Shown here piece after piece: positions 36,375-45,260 of a stretch of DNA of 64,000 bases; positions within the stretch are counted from its first letter, which is position 1; the number at the start of each line of letters is the position of its first letter. The position numbers and the translations under genes are program-made. Origin of the DNA: Rhizobium mayense (GTDB lineage: Bacteria > Pseudomonadota > Alphaproteobacteria > Rhizobiales > Rhizobiaceae); assembly GCF_030272705.1 (NCBI RefSeq), contig NZ_JARFYM010000006.1:124001-188000 (forward strand). Direction: 5' to 3'. The notes under the pieces are model-generated. The model was given only the letters and a program-made list of their open reading frames with translations, was not told where the DNA came from and searched no databases.

Positions 36375-37124
36375 ATGGACATTGTTGGCTTGGTGCAGGA
36401 TCCGAGCGCATGGATTGCGCTCGTCACGCTCGTCGTCATGGAAGTGGTCCTCGGCATCGACAACCTTATCTTCATCTCGATCCTGACCAACAAACTACCC
36501 GTCGAACACCGTGCGAAAGCCCGCAAGGTCGGCATCGGCCTCGCGCTGGTCCTTCGTCTTGTGCTGCTCGCGACCGTCGCCTGGATCGTACAACTGACGG
36601 AACCGGTCTTCGAAATCTTCGACCACGGCTTTTCCTGGAGGGACCTGATCCTGATCAGCGGCGGCCTGTTCCTGGTCTGGAAGGCGACCAAGGAAATCCA
36701 TCACAATGTCGATCCCGAAGCACATGGCGAGGACTTCATCGCCACGTCGACCACCATCAACACCGGCTTTGCGTCGGCCATCGGCCAGATTCTGCTGCTC
36801 GACCTGGTCTTCTCGATCGACAGCATCGTCACCGCCGTCGGCATGACGCCGCATCTGCCGATCATGTTCATCGCGGTCATCGCCGCGGTCACCGTCATGC
36901 TGGTGGCGGCCGCGCCGCTTGCCAACTTCATCGAGAAGAACCCGACCATCGTCATGCTGGCGCTCGCCTTCCTGCTGATGATCGGCATGACACTGATCGC
37001 CGAAGGCATGGGCTTCCATGTTCCCAAGGGTTACGTTTACACCGCCATGGCCTTCTCGGCCGCGGTCGAGATGCTGAACATGCTGGCGCGGAACAGGCGA
37101 AAAAGAGCCGCAGGAGGGCATTGA
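36375..37124 (+). CDS. TerC family integral membrane protein
   Basis: 249 aa from the ATG at 36375 with GGAGGAAAAT upstream. About seven hydrophobic helices; the TerC hallmarks are [17 protein letters not shown] (~17-33, acidic residues inside the membrane) and [18 protein letters not shown] (~140-157). The family includes tellurite-resistance TerC and the manganese exporters MeeF/MeeY/Alx, so metal (probably Mn2+) export is likely, perhaps for exported metalloproteins. It stands alone between the AraC and gltX genes. Confidence 0.9.
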   Translation: MDIVGLVQDPSAWIALVTLVVMEVVLGIDNLIFISILTNKLPVEHRAKARKVGIGLALVLRLVLLATVAWIVQLTEPVFEIFDHGFSWRDLILISGGLFLVWKATKEIHHNVDPEAHGEDFIATSTTINTGFASAIGQILLLDLVFSIDSIVTAVGMTPHLPIMFIAVIAAVTVMLVAAAPLANFIEKNPTIVMLALAFLLMIGMTLIAEGMGFHVPKGYVYTAMAFSAAVEMLNMLARNRRKRAAGGH

Positions 37125-37400
37125 CCGTCCCGTCGTCCCAATGCTCGCCGCTTTCCGTTCCTATCGTTCTCGTCAGCGTTCCGACATCGCTCTATGTCTG
37201 GCCAGTCCGCTGAGCTTGCCTCCAACCTAAATTCCTTGACGCGCGCCATTGAATATGGCCTAAGGCCAGCCAAACGGAAAACGCGGGATTGAAGCGTCAA
37301 GACGCCCTTTTCCGGCCGGTTTCCTGATCCAGATAAACATCTCCAGCCGGGCAGCGCTTATCGCAAGCAGCGGCCTGGCTTTTTCTGACGAGCAAACAAG

Positions 37401-38858
37401 ATGACCACTTCAGGCGTTCGCGTCCGCATCGCACCCTCCCCGACCGGCGAGCCGCATGTCGGCACAGCTTATATCGCGCTGTTCAACTATCTCTTCGCCA
37501 AGAAGCATGGTGGCGAGTTCATCCTTCGCATCGAAGACACGGATGCGACGCGTTCGACCCCAGAATTCGAGACGAAGGTGCTCGACGCGCTGAAATGGTG
37601 CGGCCTGAAATGGGCCGAAGGGCCCGATGTGGGCGGCCCATATGGCCCCTATCGCCAGAGCGACCGCAAGGATATCTACAAGCCCTATGTCGAGAAGATC
37701 GTCGAAGCCGGCCATGGTTTCCGCTGCTTCTGCACGCCGGAGCGGCTGGAACAGATGCGCGCTGCTCAGCGCGCCGCCGGCCTGCCGCCGAAGTATGACG
37801 GCCACTGTTTGAACCTTACCGCTGAAGAAGTCTCCGCGCGCGTCGCTGCCGGCGAGCCGCACGTCGTGCGCATGAAGATCCCGACCGAAGGCTCTTGCAA
37901 GTTCCATGACGGCGTCTATGGCGATGTCGAAATCCCGTGGGATGCGGTCGACATGCAGGTCCTGCTGAAGGCCGACGGCATGCCGACCTATCATATGGCC
38001 AACGTCGTCGACGACCATCTGATGAAGATCACCCATGTCGCACGCGGCGAGGAATGGCTCGCCTCGGTGCCGAAGCATATCCTGATCTATCAGTATCTCG
38101 GCTGGGAGCCGCCGGTGTTCATGCACCTGTCGCTGATGCGCAATGCCGACAAGTCGAAGCTGTCGAAGCGCAAGAACCCGACGTCGATCTCCTATTACAC
38201 GGCACTCGGCTACATCCCCGAGGCGCTGATGAACTTCCTCGGCCTGTTCTTCATCCAGATCGCCGAAGGCGAAGAGCTCTTAAGCATGGACGAACTCGCC
38301 GGAAAGTTCGACCCGGAAAACCTCTCCAAGGCCGGCGCGATCTTCGACATCCAGAAGCTCGACTGGCTGAACGGCCGCTGGATCCGCGAGAAGCTGTCGG
38401 AAGAGGAATTCCAGCATCGCGTCCTGACCTGGGCGATGGAAAACAGCCGCCTGAAGGAAGGCCTGAAGCTGTCGCAGTCGCGCATCTCCAAGCTTGGAGA
38501 ATTGCCTGACCTCACCGGTTTCCTGTTCAAGTCCGATCTCAACCTCGATCCTTCGGCGTTTGCGAAGGTCAAGTCGACGCCGGAAGAACTGCTTGAAATC
38601 CTGAACACCGTGCAGCCCGACCTTGAAAAGATCCTCGAATGGAATGTCGAAACGATCGAAGCCGAGCTGCGCGCCATCGCCGACCGCATGGGCAAGAAGC
38701 TGAAGGTCATCGTTGCGCCGCTCTTCGTCGCCGTGTCCGGCTCGTCGCGCTCGCTACCGCTGTTTGACTCGATGGCGATCCTCGGCCGCTCGGTCGTGCG
38801 CCAGCGCCTGAAACTGGCGGCCCAGACCGTTGCGACCCTCGTCGGCCCGAAGAACTGA
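37401..38858 (+). CDS. gltX: Glutamyl-tRNA synthetase
   Basis: 485 aa class I synthetase: charges tRNA-Glu with glutamate (many Alphaproteobacteria also charge tRNA-Gln, corrected later by GatCAB). The HIGH-type motif is in SPTGEPHVGTA (13-23) and the KMSKS-type motif is KLSKR (253-257). RIEDTD and the C-terminal anticodon-binding helices are present. The 276 bases before it show no gene. lysS follows after 16 bp, so they form one unit. Many rhizobia have two gltX genes; whether this is the main or the second copy cannot be told here. Confidence 0.95.
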   Translation: MTTSGVRVRIAPSPTGEPHVGTAYIALFNYLFAKKHGGEFILRIEDTDATRSTPEFETKVLDALKWCGLKWAEGPDVGGPYGPYRQSDRKDIYKPYVEKIVEAGHGFRCFCTPERLEQMRAAQRAAGLPPKYDGHCLNLTAEEVSARVAAGEPHVVRMKIPTEGSCKFHDGVYGDVEIPWDAVDMQVLLKADGMPTYHMANVVDDHLMKITHVARGEEWLASVPKHILIYQYLGWEPPVFMHLSLMRNADKSKLSKRKNPTSISYYTALGYIPEALMNFLGLFFIQIAEGEELLSMDELAGKFDPENLSKAGAIFDIQKLDWLNGRWIREKLSEEEFQHRVLTWAMENSRLKEGLKLSQSRISKLGELPDLTGFLFKSDLNLDPSAFAKVKSTPEELLEILNTVQPDLEKILEWNVETIEAELRAIADRMGKKLKVIVAPLFVAVSGSSRSLPLFDSMAILGRSVVRQRLKLAAQTVATLVGPKN

Positions 38859-38874
38859 ACCGGACGTAAAAACC

Positions 38875-40371
38875 ATGAACGACAAGACCGAAACAGCAAC
38901 CCTTTCCTCCGATGCAACGGAAGTCCGCGCGCAGAAGCTGAAGCTGCTGCGCGAACAGATCGGCGACGTCTATCCGGCGCATTTCCACCGGACGCTGACC
39001 AACGCCGAACTGGCCGCGAAATATGAGGGGCTGGAGCCGGATACGGAAACCGGCGATGTCGTCACTGTCGCCGGCCGCGTCTATTCCTCGCGCAATTCCG
39101 GCATGTTCATGGATATCCATGACGCCTCGGGGAAAATCCAGATATTCAGCCACAAGGACGTGACCGGCGAAGAGGCCCGCGCCCTGCTGCCGATGATCGA
39201 CATCGGCGACATCATCGGCGTGACCGGAATCGTGCGCCGCACCAAGCGCGGCGAGCTGACAATCAATGCCCAGCAAATCACCATGCTGACCAAGTCGCTG
39301 TTGCCGATGCCGGAAAAGTGGCACGGCCTCTCCGACATCGAGGCGCGCTACCGCAAGCGCCATCTCGACATCATGACCAACGAGGAATCGAAGCTTCGCT
39401 TCCAGCAGCGCAGCCGCATCGTCTCCGGCATCCGCCGTTTCATGGAGAATGACGGCTTCATGGAAGTCGAAACGCCGATGCTGCACTCGGTCTATGGCGG
39501 CGCCACGGCCGAGCCGTTCAAGACGCATCACAACACGCTGAAGCTCGACATGTACCTGCGCATCGCGCCGGAGCTGTTCCTGAAGCGCACCCTGGTTTCG
39601 GGCCTCACCGACAAGGTGTTCGAGATCAACCGCAACTTCCGCAACGAAGGCGTATCCACAAGGCACAATCCTGAATTCACGATGATGGAGTGCTACTGGG
39701 CCTATGCCGACTACGAGGACATCATGAACCTCGTCGAGCGCCTGTTCTCGACGCTCGCCATGTCAATCCACGGCAGCACGGAATTTGCTTTTGGCGACAA
39801 GCAGATCTCCTTCAAGGGTCCGTTCCGCCGCGTGCCGATGCCCGACGCCGTCAAGGAAGCGACCGGCATCGACTTCCTGGCGATCAAGACGGACGAAGAA
39901 GCTCGCGCCGCCTCCAAGGCCGCCGGCTTCGCCGTCGAGAAGGATGCGACCTGGGGCGAATGCCTTGCCTTCATCTTCGAAGAGAAGGTCGAGGGCACGC
40001 TGATCCAACCCGCGCACGTCACGCATTTCCCGAAGGACATCTCGCCCTTCGCCAAGGAAGTGCCGGGCGAGCCGCGCCTCGTCGAACGCTTCGAGACCTA
40101 TTGCAACGCCTGGGAACTCGGCAACGCCTTCTCGGAACTCAACGATCCGGAAGAGCAGCGCGCCCGCATGGTCGAGCAGCTCGAACAGGCGCATGCCCGC
40201 GGCGAGAAGCAGAAGGAACTGGACGACGAATTCCTCGATGCCATCGACCAGGGCATGCCGCCGGCCGGCGGCCTCGGCATCGGCGTCGACCGGCTGATCA
40301 TGCTGCTGACCAATTCCCCGTCGATCCGCGACATCATCCTGTTCCCGGCACGGCGCAGCAAGGCGGACTGA
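38875..40371 (+). CDS. lysS: Lysyl-tRNA synthetase, class II
   Basis: 498 aa. N-terminal OB fold for the anticodon (VVTVAGRVYSSRNSGMFMDIHD), class II motif 2 (FEINRNFRNEGVSTRHNPEFTMME) and motif 3 (GLGIGVDRLIMLLT near the C-terminus). It charges tRNA-Lys. Many Alphaproteobacteria instead use the unrelated class I enzyme LysK, so a class II copy behind gltX is notable. The start at 38875 (MNDKTE) fits better than the longer frame from 38830, which overlaps gltX. Confidence 0.95.
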   Translation: MNDKTETATLSSDATEVRAQKLKLLREQIGDVYPAHFHRTLTNAELAAKYEGLEPDTETGDVVTVAGRVYSSRNSGMFMDIHDASGKIQIFSHKDVTGEEARALLPMIDIGDIIGVTGIVRRTKRGELTINAQQITMLTKSLLPMPEKWHGLSDIEARYRKRHLDIMTNEESKLRFQQRSRIVSGIRRFMENDGFMEVETPMLHSVYGGATAEPFKTHHNTLKLDMYLRIAPELFLKRTLVSGLTDKVFEINRNFRNEGVSTRHNPEFTMMECYWAYADYEDIMNLVERLFSTLAMSIHGSTEFAFGDKQISFKGPFRRVPMPDAVKEATGIDFLAIKTDEEARAASKAAGFAVEKDATWGECLAFIFEEKVEGTLIQPAHVTHFPKDISPFAKEVPGEPRLVERFETYCNAWELGNAFSELNDPEEQRARMVEQLEQAHARGEKQKELDDEFLDAIDQGMPPAGGLGIGVDRLIMLLTNSPSIRDIILFPARRSKAD

Positions 40372-40400
40372 GACGGTTTCGCGCAGACGATAGAGACGAC

Positions 40401-40431
40401 AGGCCGCCAGCTATGCCATGGCGGCCTTTTT
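40401..40431 (+). terminator. Rho-independent terminator of gltX-lysS
   Basis: AGGCCGCCA (40401-40409) and TGGCGGCCT (40419-40427) form a perfect 9-bp stem with a 9-base loop, followed by TTTTT. It lies 30 bp behind lysS. Confidence 0.85.
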
Positions 40432-40515
40432 CGTTGGGCCATTGCTTGCGGATTGCGTATAAATCCCGCCAACGTGCGGCGAATCCCCGCCCTCCGGAAA
40501 CAAGAGGCCCGAAAA

Positions 40516-40803
40516 ATGACTGAGACAGAAAACCTGATGACGGACGCCGATCTCGAGCAACAGCGCCTAGCCGATCTCGCCGAACTGGGCGATGTCGATC
40601 TGACGCAATACGCGCCGGGCACGTTCGGCTGCCATGAGGCGATGCATACCACGTCGCTCATGCTCGATATGACGGACGACCAGTTGCTGCAACATCCCGC
40701 CGTTCTTGCCAATCCGGAATTCTACCGTCTCGCGGGCGCGGTCCATGAGGCGCTGTTTGCGCTTTACCAGGCCATCGGCGAAAAGCATTTGGCGGCGGAT
40801 TGA
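40516..40803 (+). CDS. Small conserved hypothetical protein
   Basis: 95 aa from the ATG at 40516 with AGAGG upstream. Acidic and mostly helical, with no signal peptide or membrane segment. It contains a CHEAMHTTSLMLDM motif and HEALFALYQAIGEKHL. It looks like a soluble protein conserved in rhizobia (from memory), function unknown. It is followed by a GC-rich hairpin (CCTCGCG/CGCGAGG, 40815-40830). Confidence 0.65.
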   Translation: MTETENLMTDADLEQQRLADLAELGDVDLTQYAPGTFGCHEAMHTTSLMLDMTDDQLLQHPAVLANPEFYRLAGAVHEALFALYQAIGEKHLAAD

Positions 40804-40846
40804 GGGATTTCCGCCCTCGCGTCCGCGAGGCAAAGGTTGTCTGAAA

Positions 40847-41695
40847 TCAATTCGTTACCGGCGACCGCCGATCGCTGGCGCCCGTCATGGTCGGGTCGAG
40901 ACCCGGCGATGGCGCTTTATCCGGATCGGCGGCGTCGGCGCCAATGAAGCTGCCGGTATTGTCGCCCTCAGGCGGGAGTTTGCCTGTTGATGCAGGAGGG
41001 CGCTGTTCTGGAGGTGTCGCAGGCGCTTCGTCCTTTTCCACCCGAGCGGCGGCCTTCTGCTCTGCGGCTTCGGCGGCTTTCTGTTTGTCCTTCTTCGCGT
41101 CGCCGCCCGACTCGTTCTCGGCGGCCAGCGGGTTGTCGCAATCGGTGTGATCCTTCAGCGCCGCCAGCGCGTCGTCGATATCCTTGGGTAACATGTTGAT
41201 CTGTTCCCCATAAAAGAGACCCTCCGCGCTCGCCCCGCCATTGTAGTAGCGCGCCGTGACCGGCCCCTCAACGGTACCATCGGCAACCTTGGCGGGATGC
41301 GGCATATAGACGACATCGGCGCCTAACGCCCGGCCGCGAATATCGGACCGCAAGGTCGGGCCATTTTTATCGAGAACCACCACCTGAACGAGATCCGGCT
41401 TTTGCTCGTCATAGACAGCCTTGGCAACGCGAAGCGCCGTTCTGACCCGCGTCAGTCCGTCTGTCGGATCGGTGCGGATATATTTGCGCACCCAGAACTG
41501 ATCCTCCTTGCGGATCGTGACGAGGTTGACGTCGCTGCATTTCAGGCCGTTCGGGGAGGCCGCGGTCAGGCCCAGGAGCTGGTCTTTGCCGATATAAAGC
41601 GCAAAGACGCCGGAACAGCCCATCAACAAGGCCACTCCGCCGACGATGACGACAAGCTTCCGGGATGGCCGGAAAATGTGCAGTAAGGCGCTCAC
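40847..41695 (-). CDS. Membrane-anchored hypothetical protein with disordered C-terminus
   Basis: 282 aa from the GTG at 41695, which has GGTGGAG eight bases upstream; a GTG eight codons earlier (41719) is also open but has no ribosome site. One hydrophobic segment (VVIVGGVALLMGCSGVFAL, ~14-32) is followed by a globular part (~35-190). The C-terminal ~100 residues are rich in Lys, Ala, Glu and Pro and look unstructured. I do not recognise the family; a periplasmic face anchored in the inner membrane is likely. Confidence 0.65.
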   Translation of the reverse strand: MSALLHIFRPSRKLVVIVGGVALLMGCSGVFALYIGKDQLLGLTAASPNGLKCSDVNLVTIRKEDQFWVRKYIRTDPTDGLTRVRTALRVAKAVYDEQKPDLVQVVVLDKNGPTLRSDIRGRALGADVVYMPHPAKVADGTVEGPVTARYYNGGASAEGLFYGEQINMLPKDIDDALAALKDHTDCDNPLAAENESGGDAKKDKQKAAEAAEQKAAARVEKDEAPATPPEQRPPASTGKLPPEGDNTGSFIGADAADPDKAPSPGLDPTMTGASDRRSPVTN

Positions 41696-41889
41696 GCCAA
41701 CTGCTCCACCATAGAGCACTCCAACGCGACAAAATGATCAACTCTCACGTTAGGGATATGGCGTTTCGGAATACTTAAAGAAGTGATGAATCTTGCTCTG
41801 CTCGCGTTTCCGTTACCAAAAAAGGTCCAAGCCTTTCAGACCGATGCTGGTGCTTGCCTCGGATGGCACGGCCGTGCTCTAACCGGGGC

Positions 41890-42798
41890 ATGGCCTTCAC
41901 TTTGAGACAGCTTCAGTATTTCGTCGCCGTGGCGGAACAGGGCTCCATCACCCGCGCCGCGCAGAACCTGTCTATCTCGCAATCCTCGGTCACCGAGGCG
42001 CTGAAGGAACTGGAGAGCGACCTCGGCGTCGCGCTTTTCGACCGCCATCCACGCGGATTGTCCATCACCCACAACGGCCACCAGTTCCTCCGCCATGCCA
42101 CGAAGATCCTCGCGACCGTTTCCGACGCCCGCACCAGTTTCTCCAGCCAGCAGAACGCCGCCGGCGGTTCGCTGAATATTGGCGTCACGTCGCTGGTCGC
42201 CGGCTATGTATTGTCCGACCTCTTGGCGCGCTATCGCCGCGCCTGCCCCGGCGTCGAGGTTAGCGCCATCGAGGACAATGGCGGTTATCTCGAACATCTG
42301 CTGGTTGGCGGCGAACTCGACGTTGCCGTCATGGTCATTTCCAACCTGCGCGACCGCATGGCGCTGCAGGCCGAAATCCTCGAAACATCTCCCTATCGCC
42401 TCTGGCTGCCGATGGGCCACCCTCTGGTCTCCGCCGACATCATCAGCGTCGCCGACATCTCGCGCGAACCGCTGATCATGCTGACCATCGACGAGATCGA
42501 GGAGAATACCGGCAAACTGCTGACGGCACTCGGCGCACGCCCGCATGTCGCCTTCCGCACCCGCTCGGTCGAGGCGGTGCGCAGTTTGGTTGCCACGGGC
42601 GCCGGCGTCGCGCTGCTGCCGGATCTCGTCTACCGCCCCTGGTCGCTGGAAGGCGACCGTATCGAAAGCCGCGATGTCTCCGGCTCGCTGCCGGTTGTGC
42701 AAGTCGGCATGGTCTGGCGCAAAGGCTCGAGTCTGCCGCAGGCCGCCCGCGATTTCGTCGGTATCGCCGAAGCCATGCGTTCGGGCCGTCAGCGGTAG
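41890..42798 (+). CDS. LysR family regulator of the putrescine operon
   Basis: 302 aa from the ATG at 41890, giving MAFTLRQLQYFVAVAEQGSITRAAQNLSISQSSV, a standard LysR helix-turn-helix, then an effector domain with a GVALLPD motif near residue 240. It is 148 bp upstream of, and in the same direction as, the ydcS-like operon, with two dyads between them. In E. coli the ydc locus has a MocR-type regulator (YdcR) instead, so this is a different control. The inducer may be putrescine or a product (inferred). Confidence 0.87.
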   Translation: MAFTLRQLQYFVAVAEQGSITRAAQNLSISQSSVTEALKELESDLGVALFDRHPRGLSITHNGHQFLRHATKILATVSDARTSFSSQQNAAGGSLNIGVTSLVAGYVLSDLLARYRRACPGVEVSAIEDNGGYLEHLLVGGELDVAVMVISNLRDRMALQAEILETSPYRLWLPMGHPLVSADIISVADISREPLIMLTIDEIEENTGKLLTALGARPHVAFRTRSVEAVRSLVATGAGVALLPDLVYRPWSLEGDRIESRDVSGSLPVVQVGMVWRKGSSLPQAARDFVGIAEAMRSGRQR

Positions 42799-42813
42799 GT
42801 TTCTGAGCAATTC

Positions 42814-42871
42814 ATCGGAAATTCCGATATCACCTTTCTGATAAATGAATTTGCGAATACGGCCAATTCGC
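42814..42871. promoter_or_regulatory. Two dyads in the ydcS operon promoter, LysR-box candidates
   Basis: ATCGGAAATTCCGAT (42814-42828) is a 15-bp dyad with a single central base. GCGAAT-N7-ATTCGC (42853-42871) is a second dyad 25 bp on. Two sites at about four turns, just after the LysR gene and 76-119 bp before ydcS, fit a LysR recruitment/activation pair. Confidence 0.5.
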
Positions 42872-42946
42872 GTCACCTTTTTCTCCGGGAACAAATCGCC
42901 AGAAACTGGCTCCTAGACCAACTGGCTCAAGAACCGGGAGAATTCG

Positions 42947-44107
42947 ATGAAGCATCTGCTGAAATCATGCACGGCTGCGCTCGCATGCCTAGGCTTCGCA
43001 ACGCAGGTCATCGCTGCTGAGCCGTTGAAAACGCTCGGCAAGGGCGAAGGCGCCGTCAGCATCGTCGCCTGGGCCGGCTACATCGAGCGCGGTGAAAGCG
43101 ACAAGAATTATGACTGGGTCACCCAGTTCGAGAAAGACACGGGCTGCAAGGTCAGCGTCAAGACCGCCGCCACCTCGGATGAAATGGTGGCGCTGATGAA
43201 CGAAGGCGGCTTCGACCTTGTTACTGCGTCGGGCGACGCTTCGCTGCGCCTTGTCGCCGGCAAGCGCGTCCAGCCGATCAACGTCGATCTGATCCCCAGC
43301 TGGAAGAACCTCGACGATCGCCTGAAGAATGCTCCCTGGCATACGGTCAACGGCGTCCACTACGGCGTACCCTATCTCTGGGGACCGAACGTGCTGATGT
43401 ACAACACCGACGCTTTCAAGGGTCAGGCACCGAAGAGCTGGAATGTCGTTTTCGAGGAAATGACCCTGCCGGACGGCAAGTCCAACAAGGGCCGCGTCCA
43501 GGCCTATGACGGCCCGATCTATATCGCCGACGCCGCTCTTTACCTGATGGCCCACAAGCCTGAACTCGGCATCAAGGACCCCTACGAACTCAACGAGGAC
43601 CAATACAAGGCCGCTCTCGACCTTCTGCGCGGCCAGCGCAAACTCGTCAGCCGCTATTGGCACGACGCGATGATCCAAACGGATGACTTCAAGAACGAAG
43701 GCGTCGTCGCCTCCGGTTCCTGGCCGTTCCAGGTCAACCTGTTGCAAGCCGACAAGCAGAAGATCGGCTCGACCTTCCCGGACGAAGGCGCGACCGGCTG
43801 GGCTGATACCACCATGCTGCATGCCGACAGCCAGCATCCGAACTGTGCCTATATGTGGATCGAACATTCACTGCAGCCAAAGGTCCAGGGCGACGCTGCA
43901 GCCTGGTTCGGCGCGGTCCCTTCTGTCCCGGCCGCCTGCAAAGGCAACGAACTCCTGACCGACAGCGGCTGCGCCACCAACGGTTACGATCATTTCGAGA
44001 AGATCAAGTTCTGGAAAACCCCGGTCGCCAAGTGCACCACCGAGAGCGAATGCGTACCCTACCATCGCTGGGTTTCCGACTATATCGGCGTGATTGGGGG
44101 CAGATAG
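42947..44107 (+). CDS. ydcS: Putrescine-type ABC transporter substrate-binding protein (YdcS-like)
   Basis: 386 aa with a signal peptide (1-23, ...QVIAA-EP). The early segment IVAWAGYIERGESDKNYDWVTQ, then KTAATSDEMVALM and LVTASGDASLRL, match E. coli YdcS closely. It binds a polyamine in the periplasm for the YdcTUV pump. E. coli YdcS also has a reported poly-hydroxybutyrate synthase activity; this is not implied here. Cysteines near the C-terminus (CKG, CAT, CTT, CVP) may form disulfides. A strong stem-loop follows the gene. Confidence 0.9.
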   Translation: MKHLLKSCTAALACLGFATQVIAAEPLKTLGKGEGAVSIVAWAGYIERGESDKNYDWVTQFEKDTGCKVSVKTAATSDEMVALMNEGGFDLVTASGDASLRLVAGKRVQPINVDLIPSWKNLDDRLKNAPWHTVNGVHYGVPYLWGPNVLMYNTDAFKGQAPKSWNVVFEEMTLPDGKSNKGRVQAYDGPIYIADAALYLMAHKPELGIKDPYELNEDQYKAALDLLRGQRKLVSRYWHDAMIQTDDFKNEGVVASGSWPFQVNLLQADKQKIGSTFPDEGATGWADTTMLHADSQHPNCAYMWIEHSLQPKVQGDAAAWFGAVPSVPAACKGNELLTDSGCATNGYDHFEKIKFWKTPVAKCTTESECVPYHRWVSDYIGVIGGR

Positions 44108-44164
44108 TTCACGCCGATTGTGGCGACCGCCTCTCGATCTCAATGAGCGCGATCGCATCGGGAC

Positions 44165-44196
44165 GATGAGGGGCCTGATATCGAAAGCCCCTCATC
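44165..44196 (+). terminator. Intercistronic stem-loop between ydcS and ydcT
   Basis: GATGAGGGGC (44165-44174) and GCCCCTCATC (44187-44196) form a perfect 10-bp stem with a 12-base loop in the 166-base gap. No U-tract follows, so it probably protects the ydcS message or stops part of the transcripts, giving more binding protein than pump. Confidence 0.6.
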
Positions 44197-44273
44197 GCCT
44201 CACCGAGCCCTTTTTCAAACAGAGAGACCACGGCGGAATATGGCCGTCGTCCCTGCATATCCCGGAGCATCCC

Positions 44274-45260
44274 ATGACCGCCGTTCGTCTCCAGCAGGTA
44301 TCGCGCCATTTCGGCCAGGTCCGTGCCGTCGATCACGTCGATCTGCAGATTGCCTCCGGCGAATTCTTTGCCATGCTTGGCCCCTCCGGCTCCGGCAAGA
44401 CCACTTGCCTACGGCTCATTGCCGGTTTCGAGCAACCGACCGGCGGCCACATCGAGATTTTCGGCGATACCGCCGAGGGCGTGCCGCCCTATCGCCGCAA
44501 CGTCAACACTGTCTTTCAGGATTACGCCCTTTTCCCGCATCTCAATATCCTCGACAACGTAGCCTATGGGCTGATGGTCAAGGGTATCGGCAAGACCGAA
44601 CGGCTGAGGGCCGCTGAACAGGCGCTGGAACTGGTGAAGCTGCCGGGCTATGGCGCCCGCCGCCCCGGCCAGCTCTCCGGCGGCCAGCGTCAGCGCGTGG
44701 CACTCGCCCGCGCACTTGTGAACAAGCCGAAAGTGCTGCTCCTTGACGAACCGCTTGGCGCGCTAGACCTCAAACTACGCGAGCAGATGCAGGAGGAACT
44801 GAAGAGCCTCCAGCGGGCGCTCGGCATCACCTTCGTCTTCGTCACCCACGATCAGGGCGAAGCGCTCTCCATGGCCGATCGCGTCGCCGTCTTCAACAAT
44901 GGCCGGATCGTGCAGGAGGGCACGCCGCACGATATCTATCAGCGGCCGAAGACCCGTTTCGTCGCCGATTTCGTCGGTTCCTCCAATGTGATTGCTCCCG
45001 AGACCATGTCGTCACTTGGCGGCGAACGGCGCTGGGCCAGCCTTCGGCCCGAGGCGATACGATTGACGCAGGATGCCGGTGTTCCGGCGACGGTGCAGGC
45101 GACCAGCTTTCTCGGCGCCGCCACCCGGCTTTCGGTGGAAGCGCAGGGCACGCGGATGCATGTCACCGTGCCTGCAGGCCAGCCGATTCCGGAAACCGGT
45201 GCCTCGGTGCGCATCGCCTGGCAGCCTGCCGATATCCATTACATGGACGACGCCGCATGA
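44274..45260 (+). CDS. ydcT: Putrescine-type ABC transporter ATP-binding protein (YdcT-like)
   Basis: 328 aa from the ATG at 44274 (GGAG upstream). Walker A GPSGSGKTT (36-44), Q-loop FQDYALFPHL, signature LSGGQRQRV, Walker B LLLDEPLGALD and the H-loop VTHDQ are intact. A C-terminal TOBE domain lies at ~235-328. It drives import through the YdcU/YdcV permeases. Its stop overlaps the ydcU start by 4 bp (ATGA). Confidence 0.93.
   Translation: MTAVRLQQVSRHFGQVRAVDHVDLQIASGEFFAMLGPSGSGKTTCLRLIAGFEQPTGGHIEIFGDTAEGVPPYRRNVNTVFQDYALFPHLNILDNVAYGLMVKGIGKTERLRAAEQALELVKLPGYGARRPGQLSGGQRQRVALARALVNKPKVLLLDEPLGALDLKLREQMQEELKSLQRALGITFVFVTHDQGEALSMADRVAVFNNGRIVQEGTPHDIYQRPKTRFVADFVGSSNVIAPETMSSLGGERRWASLRPEAIRLTQDAGVPATVQATSFLGAATRLSVEAQGTRMHVTVPAGQPIPETGASVRIAWQPADIHYMDDAA

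Noticed and set aside
37125..37400. Possible small gene or RNA in the 276-base gap before gltX
   Set aside because: I found no convincing reading frame, tRNA fold or strong stem-loop there; it is probably the gltX promoter region.
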